DNA of 64,000 bases from UBA668 sp041918155 (GTDB taxonomy: Bacteria; Actinomycetota; Acidimicrobiia; Acidimicrobiales; Ilumatobacteraceae), in assembly GCA_041918155.1 (NCBI GenBank), contig JAYRWH010000081.1:21062-85061 (forward strand), given 5' to 3'. The notes beneath the pieces were generated by a model that saw only the letters and a list, made by a program, of their open reading frames with translations, made no database searches and had not been told where the DNA came from. Positions 15,258 to 24,178 of the stretch are shown one piece after another; the first letter of the stretch is position 1, and the number at the start of each line of letters is the position of its first letter. The position numbers and the translations under genes are program-made.

Positions 15258-16424
15258 ATGGGACTTCCCACCGACCTCACCCCCGAACGCCTCGTCCCGT
15301 TGCACGGGCGCAGCCTGCTCACCACCCACGAGTGGACGGTCACCGAACTCGACGCTCTGCTCGCCGTTGCCGCCGAATTCGAGCGCCTCGACCGTCTCGG
15401 CATCCGCACCAACCTGTTGCCCGATGAGTTGGCGTACGCGATGTTCTTCGACAACTCCACCCGCACCAAGTCGGCCTGGGCCGGCGCGGCGGCCCGCCTC
15501 GGCATGCACCCGGTGATCGTCGATGGATCGAGCACCCAGGTGGCCCACGGCGAGACGGCCGAGGAGACCGGGGCGATGCTCGGCATGAACGCCCATGCGA
15601 TGGGCGTGCGCCACGATCTGATCCTCGGCGAGGGCAACTCGTTCATGCGTGACGTGCTGCGCGGCATCACGTCCCACCTCGCCGCCACGGGCGACGCACG
15701 GGTGGTGCCGGTGGTGAATCTGCAGTGTGATGTCGACCACCCCACCCAGTCGCTGGCCGACCTGCTGTGGCTGCGCGAGCACTTCGGTGGCGACCCCGCG
15801 ACCGGCAGCATCGCCGGTCGGCGGATCACTATGTCGTGGGCCTACTCGCCGAGCTACGCCAAGCCCTTGTCGGTGCCCCAAGGTGTGGTGAGCCTGTTGA
15901 CGCGCTTCGGCGCCCACGTGACACTCGCCCACCCCGAGGGCTATGGCCTCCTGCCCGAGCCGATGCAGTGGGCTCGCGACGGCGCGGCCGCGTCGGGTGG
16001 CTCGTTGCGCATCACCGACAACATGGACGACGCCTTCGCCGGAGCGGAAGCGGTGTATCCCAAGTCGTGGGGCCCGCACGCGCTGATGGCCGAGCGCGTC
16101 GTCGCCAACCGGGCGGGCGACGGCGCGGCGATGAAGGACATCGAACGGCGGGCGCTGGAACAGAACGCGGGCCACCGCGACTGGATCTGCGACGAGCGGC
16201 GGATGGCGCTGACCGCTGATGCGATCTACCTGCACTGCCTGCCCGCCGACATCGGCGCCGAGGTCAGCCCAGGGGTGATGGATCGCTTCCGCGTCGCCGT
16301 CGCCCGCGAGGCGAACAAGAAGGTGTACGTGGTGATGGCGCTCCTCGCGGTCGCCAAGGTGCGCGATCTGGCCACCCGCTTCGCCGAGCTTGCCCGTCGC
16401 GCCGATTCGGAGGGTGCGTCATGA
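15258..16424 (+). CDS. ygeW: YgeW-type carbamoyltransferase (AOTCase/OTCase family)
   Basis: 388 residues, close to the 396 of E. coli YgeW. The carbamoyl-phosphate loop is STRTKS (67-72; OTCases have STRTR), then HPTQ (161-164) and HCLPAD (326-331). The C-terminal domain has the extra segment after MSWAYSPSYAKP that marks the YgeW branch. The substrate of this branch is not established. It overlaps the downstream ygeY-like gene by 4 nt (ATGA), as in the purine/diaminopropionate-type clusters of enterobacteria. Confidence 0.85.
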   Translation: MGLPTDLTPERLVPLHGRSLLTTHEWTVTELDALLAVAAEFERLDRLGIRTNLLPDELAYAMFFDNSTRTKSAWAGAAARLGMHPVIVDGSSTQVAHGETAEETGAMLGMNAHAMGVRHDLILGEGNSFMRDVLRGITSHLAATGDARVVPVVNLQCDVDHPTQSLADLLWLREHFGGDPATGSIAGRRITMSWAYSPSYAKPLSVPQGVVSLLTRFGAHVTLAHPEGYGLLPEPMQWARDGAAASGGSLRITDNMDDAFAGAEAVYPKSWGPHALMAERVVANRAGDGAAMKDIERRALEQNAGHRDWICDERRMALTADAIYLHCLPADIGAEVSPGVMDRFRVAVAREANKKVYVVMALLAVAKVRDLATRFAELARRADSEGAS

Positions 16425-17968
16425 CCACCACGATCGATCACGGCCTGCTCGACCGCAAGGTGGCCGAACTGGCCGAGCGCTACCGCCCGCTGGCGGTGCA
16501 GATCCTGCGCGAAGCGATTCGCCTTCCTGACGACGACACCGACCCCGCCGGCGGGTTGTCCAACCACGAGGGCGCGAGATTGCGGTTCCTGCGCGACACG
16601 ATCATCGACATCGGGGCCGTGGATCACGCCGACGATGTCGCGATCGATGCCTTCGGCAACCTCGTGTGGTGTGTCGCCGACGCGTACGATGGCGTCGCGC
16701 CAGAGCACAAGAAGGTGATCCACCTCGACGGCCACTCCGACACGGTGCAGGCGTTGCGCCCCCAATGGCTCGAGAAGTTCGCGGGTGCGCTCGACCCGTA
16801 CGACGGGCTCGTCGACGGTGCTCGCCTCGACCATGCCGCGTTGCGCGCGGAACTCGGCCACCTGCCGCCCGACGACGAGTGGCAGCACCTCGTATTCGGC
16901 CGCGGCTCGGCCGACCAGCTCGCCGGTGTGGTGGCCGAGATCCTGGCCACGAAGATCCTGCTGGAGTTGCGCGACGACGGAGCGCTGCGCGGGTGCATCG
17001 TGCGGGCAGTCGCCACCGTGGCCGAGGAGGACAACGACGGCGGCGGCCCGCGCTATCTCACCGCCGAGGTGTTCCCGACTGCGACCCCCGACCACATCCC
17101 TGATGTCGTGATCCTCACGGAGGGCACGGGCGACGCGCGCAAAGGTGCGCTCGGCATCTACCGCGGCCAACGAGGGCGGATGCAGATCGAGGTGACGGTC
17201 ACCGGCCGGTCGTGCCACGGGTCGATGCCGGCGATGGGGCTCAACCCGTTGGAGCACGGCGGTGCGATCCTCGCCGAGGCTGCCGCCCGCCATGCGTGCG
17301 GCGAGGGCATGGCCGACCATCCCTTCGTCGGGCGCGGGACGCGCACCGCATCGTGGGCCGTGCTCGACTCGCCGAGCGACTGCGCGGTGCCCGAGCGGTT
17401 CGTGTTCCGCTTCGACCGGCGCCTTTCCGTCGGCGAGACGGCCGAGGAGGCGCTGGCCCAGATCGAGCGCCTCGACGCTGTGGCCACGGCCCGCGCCGGC
17501 GGGCTGATCGTCGAGATCACCGTGCCGCGCTACGACCACCCGACATGGGTGGGCCATCCGGTGGACAACGCTCAGGTGTACCCCGGGTGGATCACCCCCG
17601 ACGACCATCCTGCGATCACGGCGGCGGTGGCGGCGTACCGGCGCGTCGTCAGCCCGCACGTGCACGAGCCCGCCGGGGGCGCCACGGCCGGAGCCCTGCG
17701 CCGTGAGCCGCGGGTCGACACATGGGTGTTCTCCACGGACGGCGTGGGCTTCCCCGTGCCGGTGGATCCGTCGCCGTTCGACGTGCCCACTGCGAAGGGC
17801 TGGGTGGTGTCGGGCGCAGTCCGGCACCCGGCGATGTTCGGCATCGGCGCCGGCATCGAGCAGAACACGCACCGCATCGGCGAGGCCGTCGACGACCGCG
17901 AACTGCAACACGCGATCGCGGTGCTTGCCCGCTTCCCCAGCCTGTTCGCTACGGCGTCAGCCGGCTGA
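16421..17968 (+). CDS. ygeY: YgeY-like M20 metallohydrolase
   Basis: Zinc deacylase/peptidase, 515 residues. Metal ligands and catalytic acids: HLDGHSDTV (H105, with D107), D165 in GRGSADQLAG, AEEDNDGGG (E202/E203), and a late His in EQNTHRIGE. A dimerisation lid follows GQRGRMQIEVTVTGRSCHGSMPA. YgeY proteins are annotated as selenium-metabolism-associated hydrolases, but no selenium gene is present here. The pairing with ygeW suggests one pathway that hydrolyses or carbamoylates an amino acid derivative. Its end overlaps the EAL-protein gene by 12 nt. Confidence 0.85.
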   Translation: MTTTIDHGLLDRKVAELAERYRPLAVQILREAIRLPDDDTDPAGGLSNHEGARLRFLRDTIIDIGAVDHADDVAIDAFGNLVWCVADAYDGVAPEHKKVIHLDGHSDTVQALRPQWLEKFAGALDPYDGLVDGARLDHAALRAELGHLPPDDEWQHLVFGRGSADQLAGVVAEILATKILLELRDDGALRGCIVRAVATVAEEDNDGGGPRYLTAEVFPTATPDHIPDVVILTEGTGDARKGALGIYRGQRGRMQIEVTVTGRSCHGSMPAMGLNPLEHGGAILAEAAARHACGEGMADHPFVGRGTRTASWAVLDSPSDCAVPERFVFRFDRRLSVGETAEEALAQIERLDAVATARAGGLIVEITVPRYDHPTWVGHPVDNAQVYPGWITPDDHPAITAAVAAYRRVVSPHVHEPAGGATAGALRREPRVDTWVFSTDGVGFPVPVDPSPFDVPTAKGWVVSGAVRHPAMFGIGAGIEQNTHRIGEAVDDRELQHAIAVLARFPSLFATASAG

Positions 17969-20662
17969 GCTGCCGAGGTCGGACACCGGTGCCGGGCGGC
18001 CGTAGAAGTAGCCCTGCGCGAGGTCGACGCCGAGTGCCAGCAGCATCGCCGCTTCGGCCTCGGTCTCCACGCCTTCGGCGATCAAGGTCATCCCGCTCTG
18101 CGAGCAGAAGTGCCGCAAACCGGCGGCGAGCGCCTGGCGTGCGGGGTCGGTGTCGATGTCGCGCACCAGCTCGAGATCGAGCTTCACATAGTCGGGGCGC
18201 AGCTCGAGGATGTGGCGCAGGCTGGCGAAGCCAGCGCCGGCATCATCGACGGCCAGCCGGGCGCGGGTGATCTGTGAGATGGCCCCGCGCAGGTTGGGGT
18301 AGCTGTCGATCGCGAGGTGCTCGGTGATCTCGACGACCACCGGCCGCCCGTCCGCGGCGGCGATCGTGCGCTCGGCGGTGCCGTCGACCACGGAGGCCGG
18401 TGAGAAGTTGAGGCTCAGCCACGGCCCCTGGGGCAGGTGGGCGGCGTCGCGGAGGGCCTGCAGGGCACATGCCCCCTCCAACTCCGAGCCGAGGCCGACC
18501 CCGTGGGCCTGGCTGAACCGCTGATGGGGGTGGGCGCCGTCGTCGAAGCGGCTGAGCGCTTCGTAGCCGACGATCGCGCCGGTGCGCAGGTCGATCACCG
18601 GCTGCATCACGATGTGGAATTGCTGAGCGTCGATCACCTCGCGGATCCGGGAGCGCAACACGTGCACGTCGCCGTAGATCTGGGCGCGGGCACCGAACAG
18701 CATCCCGGCGAACGTGCCCAGTTCTTCGAGCGCGGGGAGGCGATCATCGATCCATTGCGGCCCGTCGGGCGAGCGGCTGGTGATGGCGAGCGCACCCACG
18801 AGCTCGCCCTCCCAGCGGATGGGGGCGTAGGCGGCGATGACGAAGCCGGCCATGGCCATCGGCGCGCTGATGTCGGGGAACAGCCCGGCCGGGCCGTTCA
18901 TGTCGGCGAGTTCCAGCCACCACGGCCCGCGCCGGGTCGCTTCGATGAAATCCTCGGCCGCGACCAGCGGCACCGGCCGGCCGAGGGGGATCTCGAAGCC
19001 TTCGACCTCGGAGGGGGTCGCCCCGACCGGGATGAACTCACCATCGGGGCTCAGCATCATCACGATCACGCCGTCGAACCCGGGGAGCCGGCCGACCGCC
19101 GCGGCCAACGCGTTGGCGGTGCCCTCCAGCGTTTCGGCCGGGTGCACGTCGCGCATGACGTCGAGCGCCATCTGCCGGTCGGCCCGGTGGCGGCTGAGCG
19201 CTTCCTCGGCACGGTGCTGGGGGGTGAGATCGTGCTTCACGCCGACATAGGCGATGATGCGGCCGCTCTCGTCGTGCACGGGCGTGATGCTGGCATCCTC
19301 CTCGTACACCTCGCCCGACTTGCGCCGGTTCACCATCTGGCCGTGAAACGCGATGCCCTCGACGAGCTGGGCCCACATGTCCTCGTAGAACGTGCGGTCG
19401 TGGAGGCCGCTCTGGAACATGCGCGGGTTCTGCCCGATGATCTCGTCGAGCGAGTAGCCGGTGGTGGTGACGGTGGCCGGGTTGGCGTACACGATCGCCG
19501 GTGTCGTGTCGGTGACGACGATGGACTCGGCGGCCTGGTCGACGGCGGTCAGAAGCAGCGAGTTGTTCTCCAGCGTCTTGGCCAGAAGGCTGGCGGTGCG
19601 GAGCCGCGCCAACCCGACACCGACTTGGGAGGCCACGTCGGTGAGCACCCGAATCGCTTCGCCGTCGAAGGCGTCAGGTTCGCCGGCGTACACGGTGAAT
19701 GCGCCGTCAAGCACCCCGTCGACGAACACCGGCAGGCTGGCGCACGAGTGCGCCTCGCCCCGCCGGGCCCGGTCGCGGAACGCTTCGTCGAAGGACTCGT
19801 TCTGCAGGTCGCGCAAGATGGTGAGTTGCTGCGAGCGAATCGCGAAGTCGGTGGGAACTTGGGCCGGCAGGGGAATCGGGTCGCTCCCGACCTCAACGAT
19901 CCCGGGCACGACGCTGTGGCACGCCACCACGGCGGCCGTGCCGTCGGCGGCCCGGCGGGCGTAGAGCGCAAGTCGGTAGCCACCGGCCGACAGCGGGACC
20001 TCGCACATCGCGGCCAGCAGGTCGACCTCGGTGCGGGAGCGCACGATTGCCGCGTTGGCGGCGGACAGCGTGTCGCCGGCGTGACGGGCGAGCACCTCAC
20101 GGTGGATGTCGCGCAGACCCACGACCAGGCCGGCTTCCCGGACGCCGGCCGCCGGCTTGGAGTGCATCCGCACTTCCATCCAGCGCAGATCGCCGTCCGC
20201 CGTGCGCAGCCGGTACTCGCCGGCGACCTCGCCCGAGGCGATGGCGGTCTGCACATCCTCCAGAAAGCGCCGGCAGGTACCGTCGTCGGCGAGGTCGCCG
20301 AGCGCCGTTCCGCACAGCTCGTCGGGAGTTCGGCCGATCACCGCAGTTGCGGCTGGCGAGGCCCACTTGATGACGCCGTCGGAGTCGATCTCGAGCACGA
20401 CATCGGTCGCGTTCTCGGCGAGCAGGCGGAAGCGTTCCTCGGACTCGGCCAACGCTTGCTGGGCCGCGAAGCGAGTGGTGACATCGCGCCACGTCAGCAC
20501 GAACCCGCCATCGGTGGCGAGGGCGCGGATCTCGTACTGGCGCAACTGCCGGCCGGACCGCTCCAGCGGGTACGAGACATCGTTCAGCTCGAGCGGCTGG
20601 CCGGTCTCCACGACCTCGACGTAGCGGTCGAACCAGCCGGTGGCGAGATGGCCGGGGAACAA
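17957..20662 (-). CDS. PAS/GAF sensor with EAL c-di-GMP phosphodiesterase domain (main part)
   Basis: At least 901 residues in this frame. Order: end of PAS1 (about 1-70), PAS2 (75-200), GAF (205-350), PAS3 with VNRRKSGEVYEEDASITPV (365-475), a second GAF (485-655), EAL (665-900). EAL residues are intact: EALSRF, LNFSP, EITEH, VDDAGAG, YVKLD, EGVET and QGYFYGRP, so c-di-GMP hydrolysis is expected. No GGDEF domain. The frame has no proper start: it opens upstream of a TTG, half-way through PAS1, and the missing N-terminus lies in another frame (next entry). Cytosolic, no membrane helix. Confidence 0.85.
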   Translation of the reverse strand: MFPGHLATGWFDRYVEVVETGQPLELNDVSYPLERSGRQLRQYEIRALATDGGFVLTWRDVTTRFAAQQALAESEERFRLLAENATDVVLEIDSDGVIKWASPAATAVIGRTPDELCGTALGDLADDGTCRRFLEDVQTAIASGEVAGEYRLRTADGDLRWMEVRMHSKPAAGVREAGLVVGLRDIHREVLARHAGDTLSAANAAIVRSRTEVDLLAAMCEVPLSAGGYRLALYARRAADGTAAVVACHSVVPGIVEVGSDPIPLPAQVPTDFAIRSQQLTILRDLQNESFDEAFRDRARRGEAHSCASLPVFVDGVLDGAFTVYAGEPDAFDGEAIRVLTDVASQVGVGLARLRTASLLAKTLENNSLLLTAVDQAAESIVVTDTTPAIVYANPATVTTTGYSLDEIIGQNPRMFQSGLHDRTFYEDMWAQLVEGIAFHGQMVNRRKSGEVYEEDASITPVHDESGRIIAYVGVKHDLTPQHRAEEALSRHRADRQMALDVMRDVHPAETLEGTANALAAAVGRLPGFDGVIVMMLSPDGEFIPVGATPSEVEGFEIPLGRPVPLVAAEDFIEATRRGPWWLELADMNGPAGLFPDISAPMAMAGFVIAAYAPIRWEGELVGALAITSRSPDGPQWIDDRLPALEELGTFAGMLFGARAQIYGDVHVLRSRIREVIDAQQFHIVMQPVIDLRTGAIVGYEALSRFDDGAHPHQRFSQAHGVGLGSELEGACALQALRDAAHLPQGPWLSLNFSPASVVDGTAERTIAAADGRPVVVEITEHLAIDSYPNLRGAISQITRARLAVDDAGAGFASLRHILELRPDYVKLDLELVRDIDTDPARQALAAGLRHFCSQSGMTLIAEGVETEAEAAMLLALGVDLAQGYFYGRPAPVSDLGSSAG

Positions 20663-20918
20663 CTCCAGCAGGGAGTGGCCGATGGTGTCCTCCCGGCTGA
20701 ATCCGTTGTAGGTGACGGCCGCGTCGTTGAGTTCGACGTAGCGGAAGTCGACGATGCGTCCTGCTTCGTCGCGGATGGGGACGTTACTGCACGCACGGGT
20801 CGATCATGCTGGCCAGGCTGAGCCCCGTGTACGGATGACTCGGCGCGGGATCACCAGTCGGTGTCGCCCGGTCGGCGAGGTCGACGCCGGGGACCGGACC
20901 CTGGCGCGGCGTTGTCAT
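20663..20918 (-). pseudogene. Out-of-frame N-terminus of the PAS/GAF/EAL gene
   Basis: From an ATG at the right edge, 44 codons read MTTPRQ to SLASMIDPCVQ and then hit TAA at 20786-20784. In the frame of the main part the sequence continues NVPIRDEAGRIVDFRYVELN, the typical start of a PAS domain. Removing one base joins the two exactly (MIDPCVQ-NVPIRDEAGR), giving about 986 residues. A leaderless promoter sits 8 nt before this ATG, which supports it as the real start. Either a genuine frameshift mutation or a sequencing error. Confidence 0.7.
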
Positions 20919-20926
20919 CAGCGGTG

Positions 20927-20932
20927 AGTCTA
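20927..20932 (-). promoter_or_regulatory. -10 box TAGACT of the PAS/GAF/EAL gene, leaderless
   Basis: TAGACT with an 8-nt spacer to the ATG of the out-of-frame N-terminus. Confidence 0.5.
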
Positions 20933-20967
20933 TGCCCAGCAACCACTGAGGGTGGTAGGTCCAATTC

Positions 20968-21546
20968 TCAGGGAGTTGCAGCTTCCAGTTCGTACATCGG
21001 CACCGTGCCGCGCTTGACCCACAGGCCGGCGCCCACTTGTTGGAAGAACGGGTCGAGCACGCCGTGGTACCAGGCCGCCGAACGGGCGTGCACGTTCATG
21101 TCAGTGCGCTCCGGATCCACGAGCTCGGCGAGGTCGGCGCCGGTGGGCGCTTCGAGGTACAGCACCCACGCCGTGGCCGAGGCGAGGTGCCCGATCGCGA
21201 CCACGGCGAGGGCGTCGGGCAGGTACTGCAGCACGCTGTGGCAGATGACGAGGTCGTACTCCTCCTCGGGGCGCCAGGTGGCGATGTCGCGCTGCTCGTG
21301 GCCCCACGTCCGGCACGCGTGCTCGCTGATGTCCGTCGAGCGCACATGCACCTCGGGGTGCTCCGTGCGGTACCAGTCGCGCCACATGCCCACGCCGGCA
21401 CCGACGTCGAGCACCGTGCGGATCGGCACCCCCCACCACGCGCACATCTCGTGCACCGCCGCGGCGAGGTGGGCGATGCGCTCGGGGTCGTGGGCCCCAC
21501 GGTCACCGTAGAAGCGCTGGTAGTACTCGTCGTCGAAGCGGCTCAT
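20968..21546 (-). CDS. Class I SAM-dependent methyltransferase
   Basis: 192 residues. Motif I is TVLDVGAGVGMWRDW (44-58); an Asp-Ile pair after strand 2 (STDISEH) and YDLVICHSVLQYLPDAL cover motifs post-I and II. Substrate unknown. It begins 32 nt after the AMMECR1 gene on the same strand and may be the fourth gene of that operon. The C-terminus (DPFFQQVGAGLWVKRGTVPMYELE in two parts) is beta-rich. Confidence 0.82.
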   Translation of the reverse strand: MSRFDDEYYQRFYGDRGAHDPERIAHLAAAVHEMCAWWGVPIRTVLDVGAGVGMWRDWYRTEHPEVHVRSTDISEHACRTWGHEQRDIATWRPEEEYDLVICHSVLQYLPDALAVVAIGHLASATAWVLYLEAPTGADLAELVDPERTDMNVHARSAAWYHGVLDPFFQQVGAGLWVKRGTVPMYELEAATP

Positions 21547-21578
21547 GCACCGGCGAGTCTGTCAGGCCGCGCGCGGGC

Positions 21579-22148
21579 TCACGGGTTCGGTGCGTGCTGG
21601 GCGGTGTAGCGCGACACGCGGATGCCGCGCGGCCAGGCGTGCGCAGGTAGGCCGGCCTTGCGCCACAGGGCGAAGAGGAACGCCTCCGGGTCGGGCACTT
21701 CCTCCCACACGGTGGGCAGGAACGTGGCCCGGTGCAGCCCCGCGTCCACCACCAGTCCGTCGACGCCGGGTCGCAGTTGGCGGCGGAGGTCGTCGTAGCT
21801 CGCCACGTCCATCGGCACCGGCGTGCTGAGCACCGATACCGACACCTCGAGGTCGTCGAGTTCGCGGGGTGCCACCGGCTCGAACCGCGGGTCCTGGAGC
21901 GCGGCCGCTCTGGCGCGGTCGGCAACGGCCTCGACGAGCGGCGCGAACGCATCGAGCGAGCCGATGCAGCCACGTAGGTGGCCGTTGCGGCGCAAGGTGA
22001 CGAACACCGCGCCCGGCTCGCCGAGCGCCGCTGAGTAGTCGGCGACATCGGGGTGATCGGCGCAATGGTCGAGTACGGCGACGCGCACGGCGTGGCGGGC
22101 GGCAGCGAGCAACTGCTGCAGTTCGTCGGCGGTGAGACGTTCGTTCAT
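21579..22148 (-). CDS. amrA: AmmeMemoRadiSam system protein A (AMMECR1 domain)
   Basis: 189 residues, essentially one AMMECR1 domain: GAVFVTLRRNGHLRGCIGSLDA (46-67) contains the LRGCIG hallmark, followed by ALQDPRFEPV and the strand DLEVSVSVLSTP. Molecular function is unknown in any organism. GGAGGAG precedes the ATG. Third in an operon with the radical SAM and Memo genes; 16 nt separate it from the Memo gene. Confidence 0.92.
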   Translation of the reverse strand: MNERLTADELQQLLAAARHAVRVAVLDHCADHPDVADYSAALGEPGAVFVTLRRNGHLRGCIGSLDAFAPLVEAVADRARAAALQDPRFEPVAPRELDDLEVSVSVLSTPVPMDVASYDDLRRQLRPGVDGLVVDAGLHRATFLPTVWEEVPDPEAFLFALWRKAGLPAHAWPRGIRVSRYTAQHAPNP

Positions 22149-22164
22149 CCGCGCGCTCCTCCCT

Positions 22165-22968
22165 TCAGTCGCCGGCGGCGACCACGAAACTGCCGTAACC
22201 CACGACCCGCGATGACGGCCCCGCAGTGTCGGCCGAGTTGCGCAGGTCGAGCAAGTGCACGGTTTCGTGATGGCGGCGGGCGAGTTCGAGCGCGCCGCGC
22301 ACGGGCACCGCGCCACAAGCCTGTTCGCCGTCGAGCTGTTCCCAGCGGGCGCCGACGATCTCTGCCGCAGTCACCATGTCGAGGCGCCGGGCGGTGCGGG
22401 CGTCGTGGTAGTGGCTGAGGTCGGTGGAGATCACCACGAGGGTGCCGTCTGCGCCCCACACCGTGTCGAGCGCGTCGGCCACGGTCTGCACGTCGGCCGC
22501 GCCGGCGACGATCGGCACGAGCGACCAACCTGTGCCGAGTACCCGTTGCAGGAAGGGCAGTTGCACCTCGACGGAATGCTCCGCGGCATGCGCGTGGTCG
22601 TCGACGTGCACACCGTGGCAGCGCTCCAGAATGCCGGTGGCCACGAGGTCGGTGGGTACTGCCCCGAGTGGCGTCTCGAACGCATCGGCCGACGACAGCG
22701 CGAGACCCTGGACATAGGCGCGGTGGGCGGGCCCGATGACCACGACCCGGGAGATCGATGTGCGCCACGGCAGGAGGCGCACGTAGGCGCTCGCCGCGAC
22801 CGGGCCGGAGTACACGTACCCAGCGTGTGGAGCGATGAGCGCGACAGGAGGCACGGCATCGGATTCGTGCGCGGCATCGGCGAGGAAGCGGTCGACCTCC
22901 GCGGCGAGGGCGCGCGATGCGGCCGGGTAGAAGGTTCCCGCTACGGCGGCGGGGCGTACCGAAGTCAT
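22165..22968 (-). CDS. amrB: AmmeMemoRadiSam system protein B (Memo family)
   Basis: 267 residues, dioxygenase-like Memo fold. Metal ligand candidates match human MEMO1: H48 in APHAGYVYSG, H82 in GPAHRAY, C218 in EQACGAVPV. Also ISTDLSHYHD. Enzymatic activity is not settled for the family. The ATG overlaps the radical SAM stop codon (ATGA), so expression is coupled. Confidence 0.92.
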   Translation of the reverse strand: MTSVRPAAVAGTFYPAASRALAAEVDRFLADAAHESDAVPPVALIAPHAGYVYSGPVAASAYVRLLPWRTSISRVVVIGPAHRAYVQGLALSSADAFETPLGAVPTDLVATGILERCHGVHVDDHAHAAEHSVEVQLPFLQRVLGTGWSLVPIVAGAADVQTVADALDTVWGADGTLVVISTDLSHYHDARTARRLDMVTAAEIVGARWEQLDGEQACGAVPVRGALELARRHHETVHLLDLRNSADTAGPSSRVVGYGSFVVAAGD

Positions 22969-24077
22969 GGTCGGCCTCCGGCTTGTGGGTCGGCGAGGTG
23001 GAGGGGTCGGCGACGGCGCCCCCAGGCGCCGGCCGGGCCGGCGAAGACACCGTCGATGCGGGCGCCGCATTCGATGCAATGGCCATCGTCGGTGAGGGCA
23101 TAGTGATCGATGCGATACCAGTCGCGCACGACGGCGGCGGCGCCGCAGCCCGGGCAGGTGGTGGTGCCGCCCGTCGTGTCGTGCACATTGCCCGTGTACA
23201 CATAGCGCAGCCCTTGACCGAGGGCGATCGCGCGGGCGCGGGTGAGGGTCGCCGGCGGTGTGGGCGGCACGTCGCGCATCTTGAAGTCGGGGTGGAACGC
23301 ACTGAAGTGCAGCGGCACCTGCGGCCCGAGATGCTCCACGAGCCAGCGGGCGAGCCGGCGCAGTTCGTCGTTGCTGTCGTTCTCGCCCGGGATCAGCAAG
23401 GTGGTGACCTCCACCCATACGCCGTGTTCGACGAGCCACTCCAGCGTCTCGAGCACGGGAGCCAGGCGGCCACCGCAGAGCCGATGGTAGAAATCGTCGT
23501 TGAACGCCTTGAGGTCGATGTTCGCCGCGTCCATCTGCGAGAACAGCTGCTCGCGTGGGCCGGCACACACATAGCCGGCGCTGACCGCGACGGTGTACAG
23601 ACCGGCAGCGTGACACGCGGCCGCGGCGTCGGCCGCGTACTCGAGGAAGACGACTGGGTCGTTGTAGGTGAACGCGACCGACGAGCAGCCGGTGGTGACT
23701 GCCGCGTGGGCGATCTCCTCCGGGGAGGCCGCATCGGCCAGGGTGTCGGTCTGGCGGCTCTTGGAGATGTCCCAGTTCTGGCAGTAGCGGCACGCCAGAT
23801 TGCACCCGGCCGTTCCGAACGAGAGCACCGGAGTACCGGGCAAGAAGTGGTTGAGCGGCTTCTTCTCGATCGGATCGACGCAGAACCCGCTGGAACGCCC
23901 GTACGTGGTGAGCACGATCGCGTCGCCGGCCCGGGCGCGCACGAAGCACAGACCCTGTTGGCCCTCGTGGAGCGAACACGCGCGCGGGCACACATCGCAA
24001 CGCACCCGCCCGTCGTCGAGCCGGGTCCACCAGGTGGTCGGCCATTCGGCCAGGGGAATCGTGTCAGCGTTCGTCAC
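22965..24077 (-). CDS. amrS: AmmeMemoRadiSam system radical SAM enzyme
   Basis: 370 residues. The 4Fe-4S/SAM motif is CNLACRYC (C92, C96, C99), preceded by a four-Cys N-terminal set (C27, C30, C34, C44) and followed near the C-terminus by a zinc ribbon-like CPGCG ... CIECG. The N-terminal and C-terminal Cys sets could bind extra clusters or zinc. The reaction is unknown. It leads the three-gene set; I take the GTG rather than a TTG one codon before it. Divergent from the lipoprotein-adaptor operon. Confidence 0.9.
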   Translation of the reverse strand: MTNADTIPLAEWPTTWWTRLDDGRVRCDVCPRACSLHEGQQGLCFVRARAGDAIVLTTYGRSSGFCVDPIEKKPLNHFLPGTPVLSFGTAGCNLACRYCQNWDISKSRQTDTLADAASPEEIAHAAVTTGCSSVAFTYNDPVVFLEYAADAAAACHAAGLYTVAVSAGYVCAGPREQLFSQMDAANIDLKAFNDDFYHRLCGGRLAPVLETLEWLVEHGVWVEVTTLLIPGENDSNDELRRLARWLVEHLGPQVPLHFSAFHPDFKMRDVPPTPPATLTRARAIALGQGLRYVYTGNVHDTTGGTTTCPGCGAAAVVRDWYRIDHYALTDDGHCIECGARIDGVFAGPAGAWGRRRRPLHLADPQAGGRP

Positions 24078-24165
24078 CAAGGCTCACGATGCACCGCCGG
24101 ATGCGGCTGCGCCACCCTCCTTGGTCACGTCGTCGTCGAAGACGAGACAACCGGTTGCGGCGCGG

Positions 24166-24171
24166 TACTGT
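24166..24171 (+). promoter_or_regulatory. -10 box TACTGT of the lipoprotein-adaptor-ABC operon, leaderless
   Basis: TACTGT with a 7-nt spacer to GTG; no Shine-Dalgarno. It would drive all four genes. Confidence 0.5.
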
Positions 24172-24178
24172 CCCGGGC

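Noticed and set aside
14046..16235. 729-codon frame reaching across ygeW
   Set aside because: Its first half is opposite the carbamoyltransferase; I keep only the part from the ATG at 15158.
18437..20821. 794-codon open frame on the plus strand opposite the EAL gene
   Set aside because: Antisense shadow produced by high GC content; its translation has no recognisable domain, while the opposite strand shows PAS, GAF and EAL motifs.
21579..24077. AmmeMemoRadiSam genes as a wholly new system
   Set aside because: The trio is a known conserved set of unknown function; only the methyltransferase association is worth a look.
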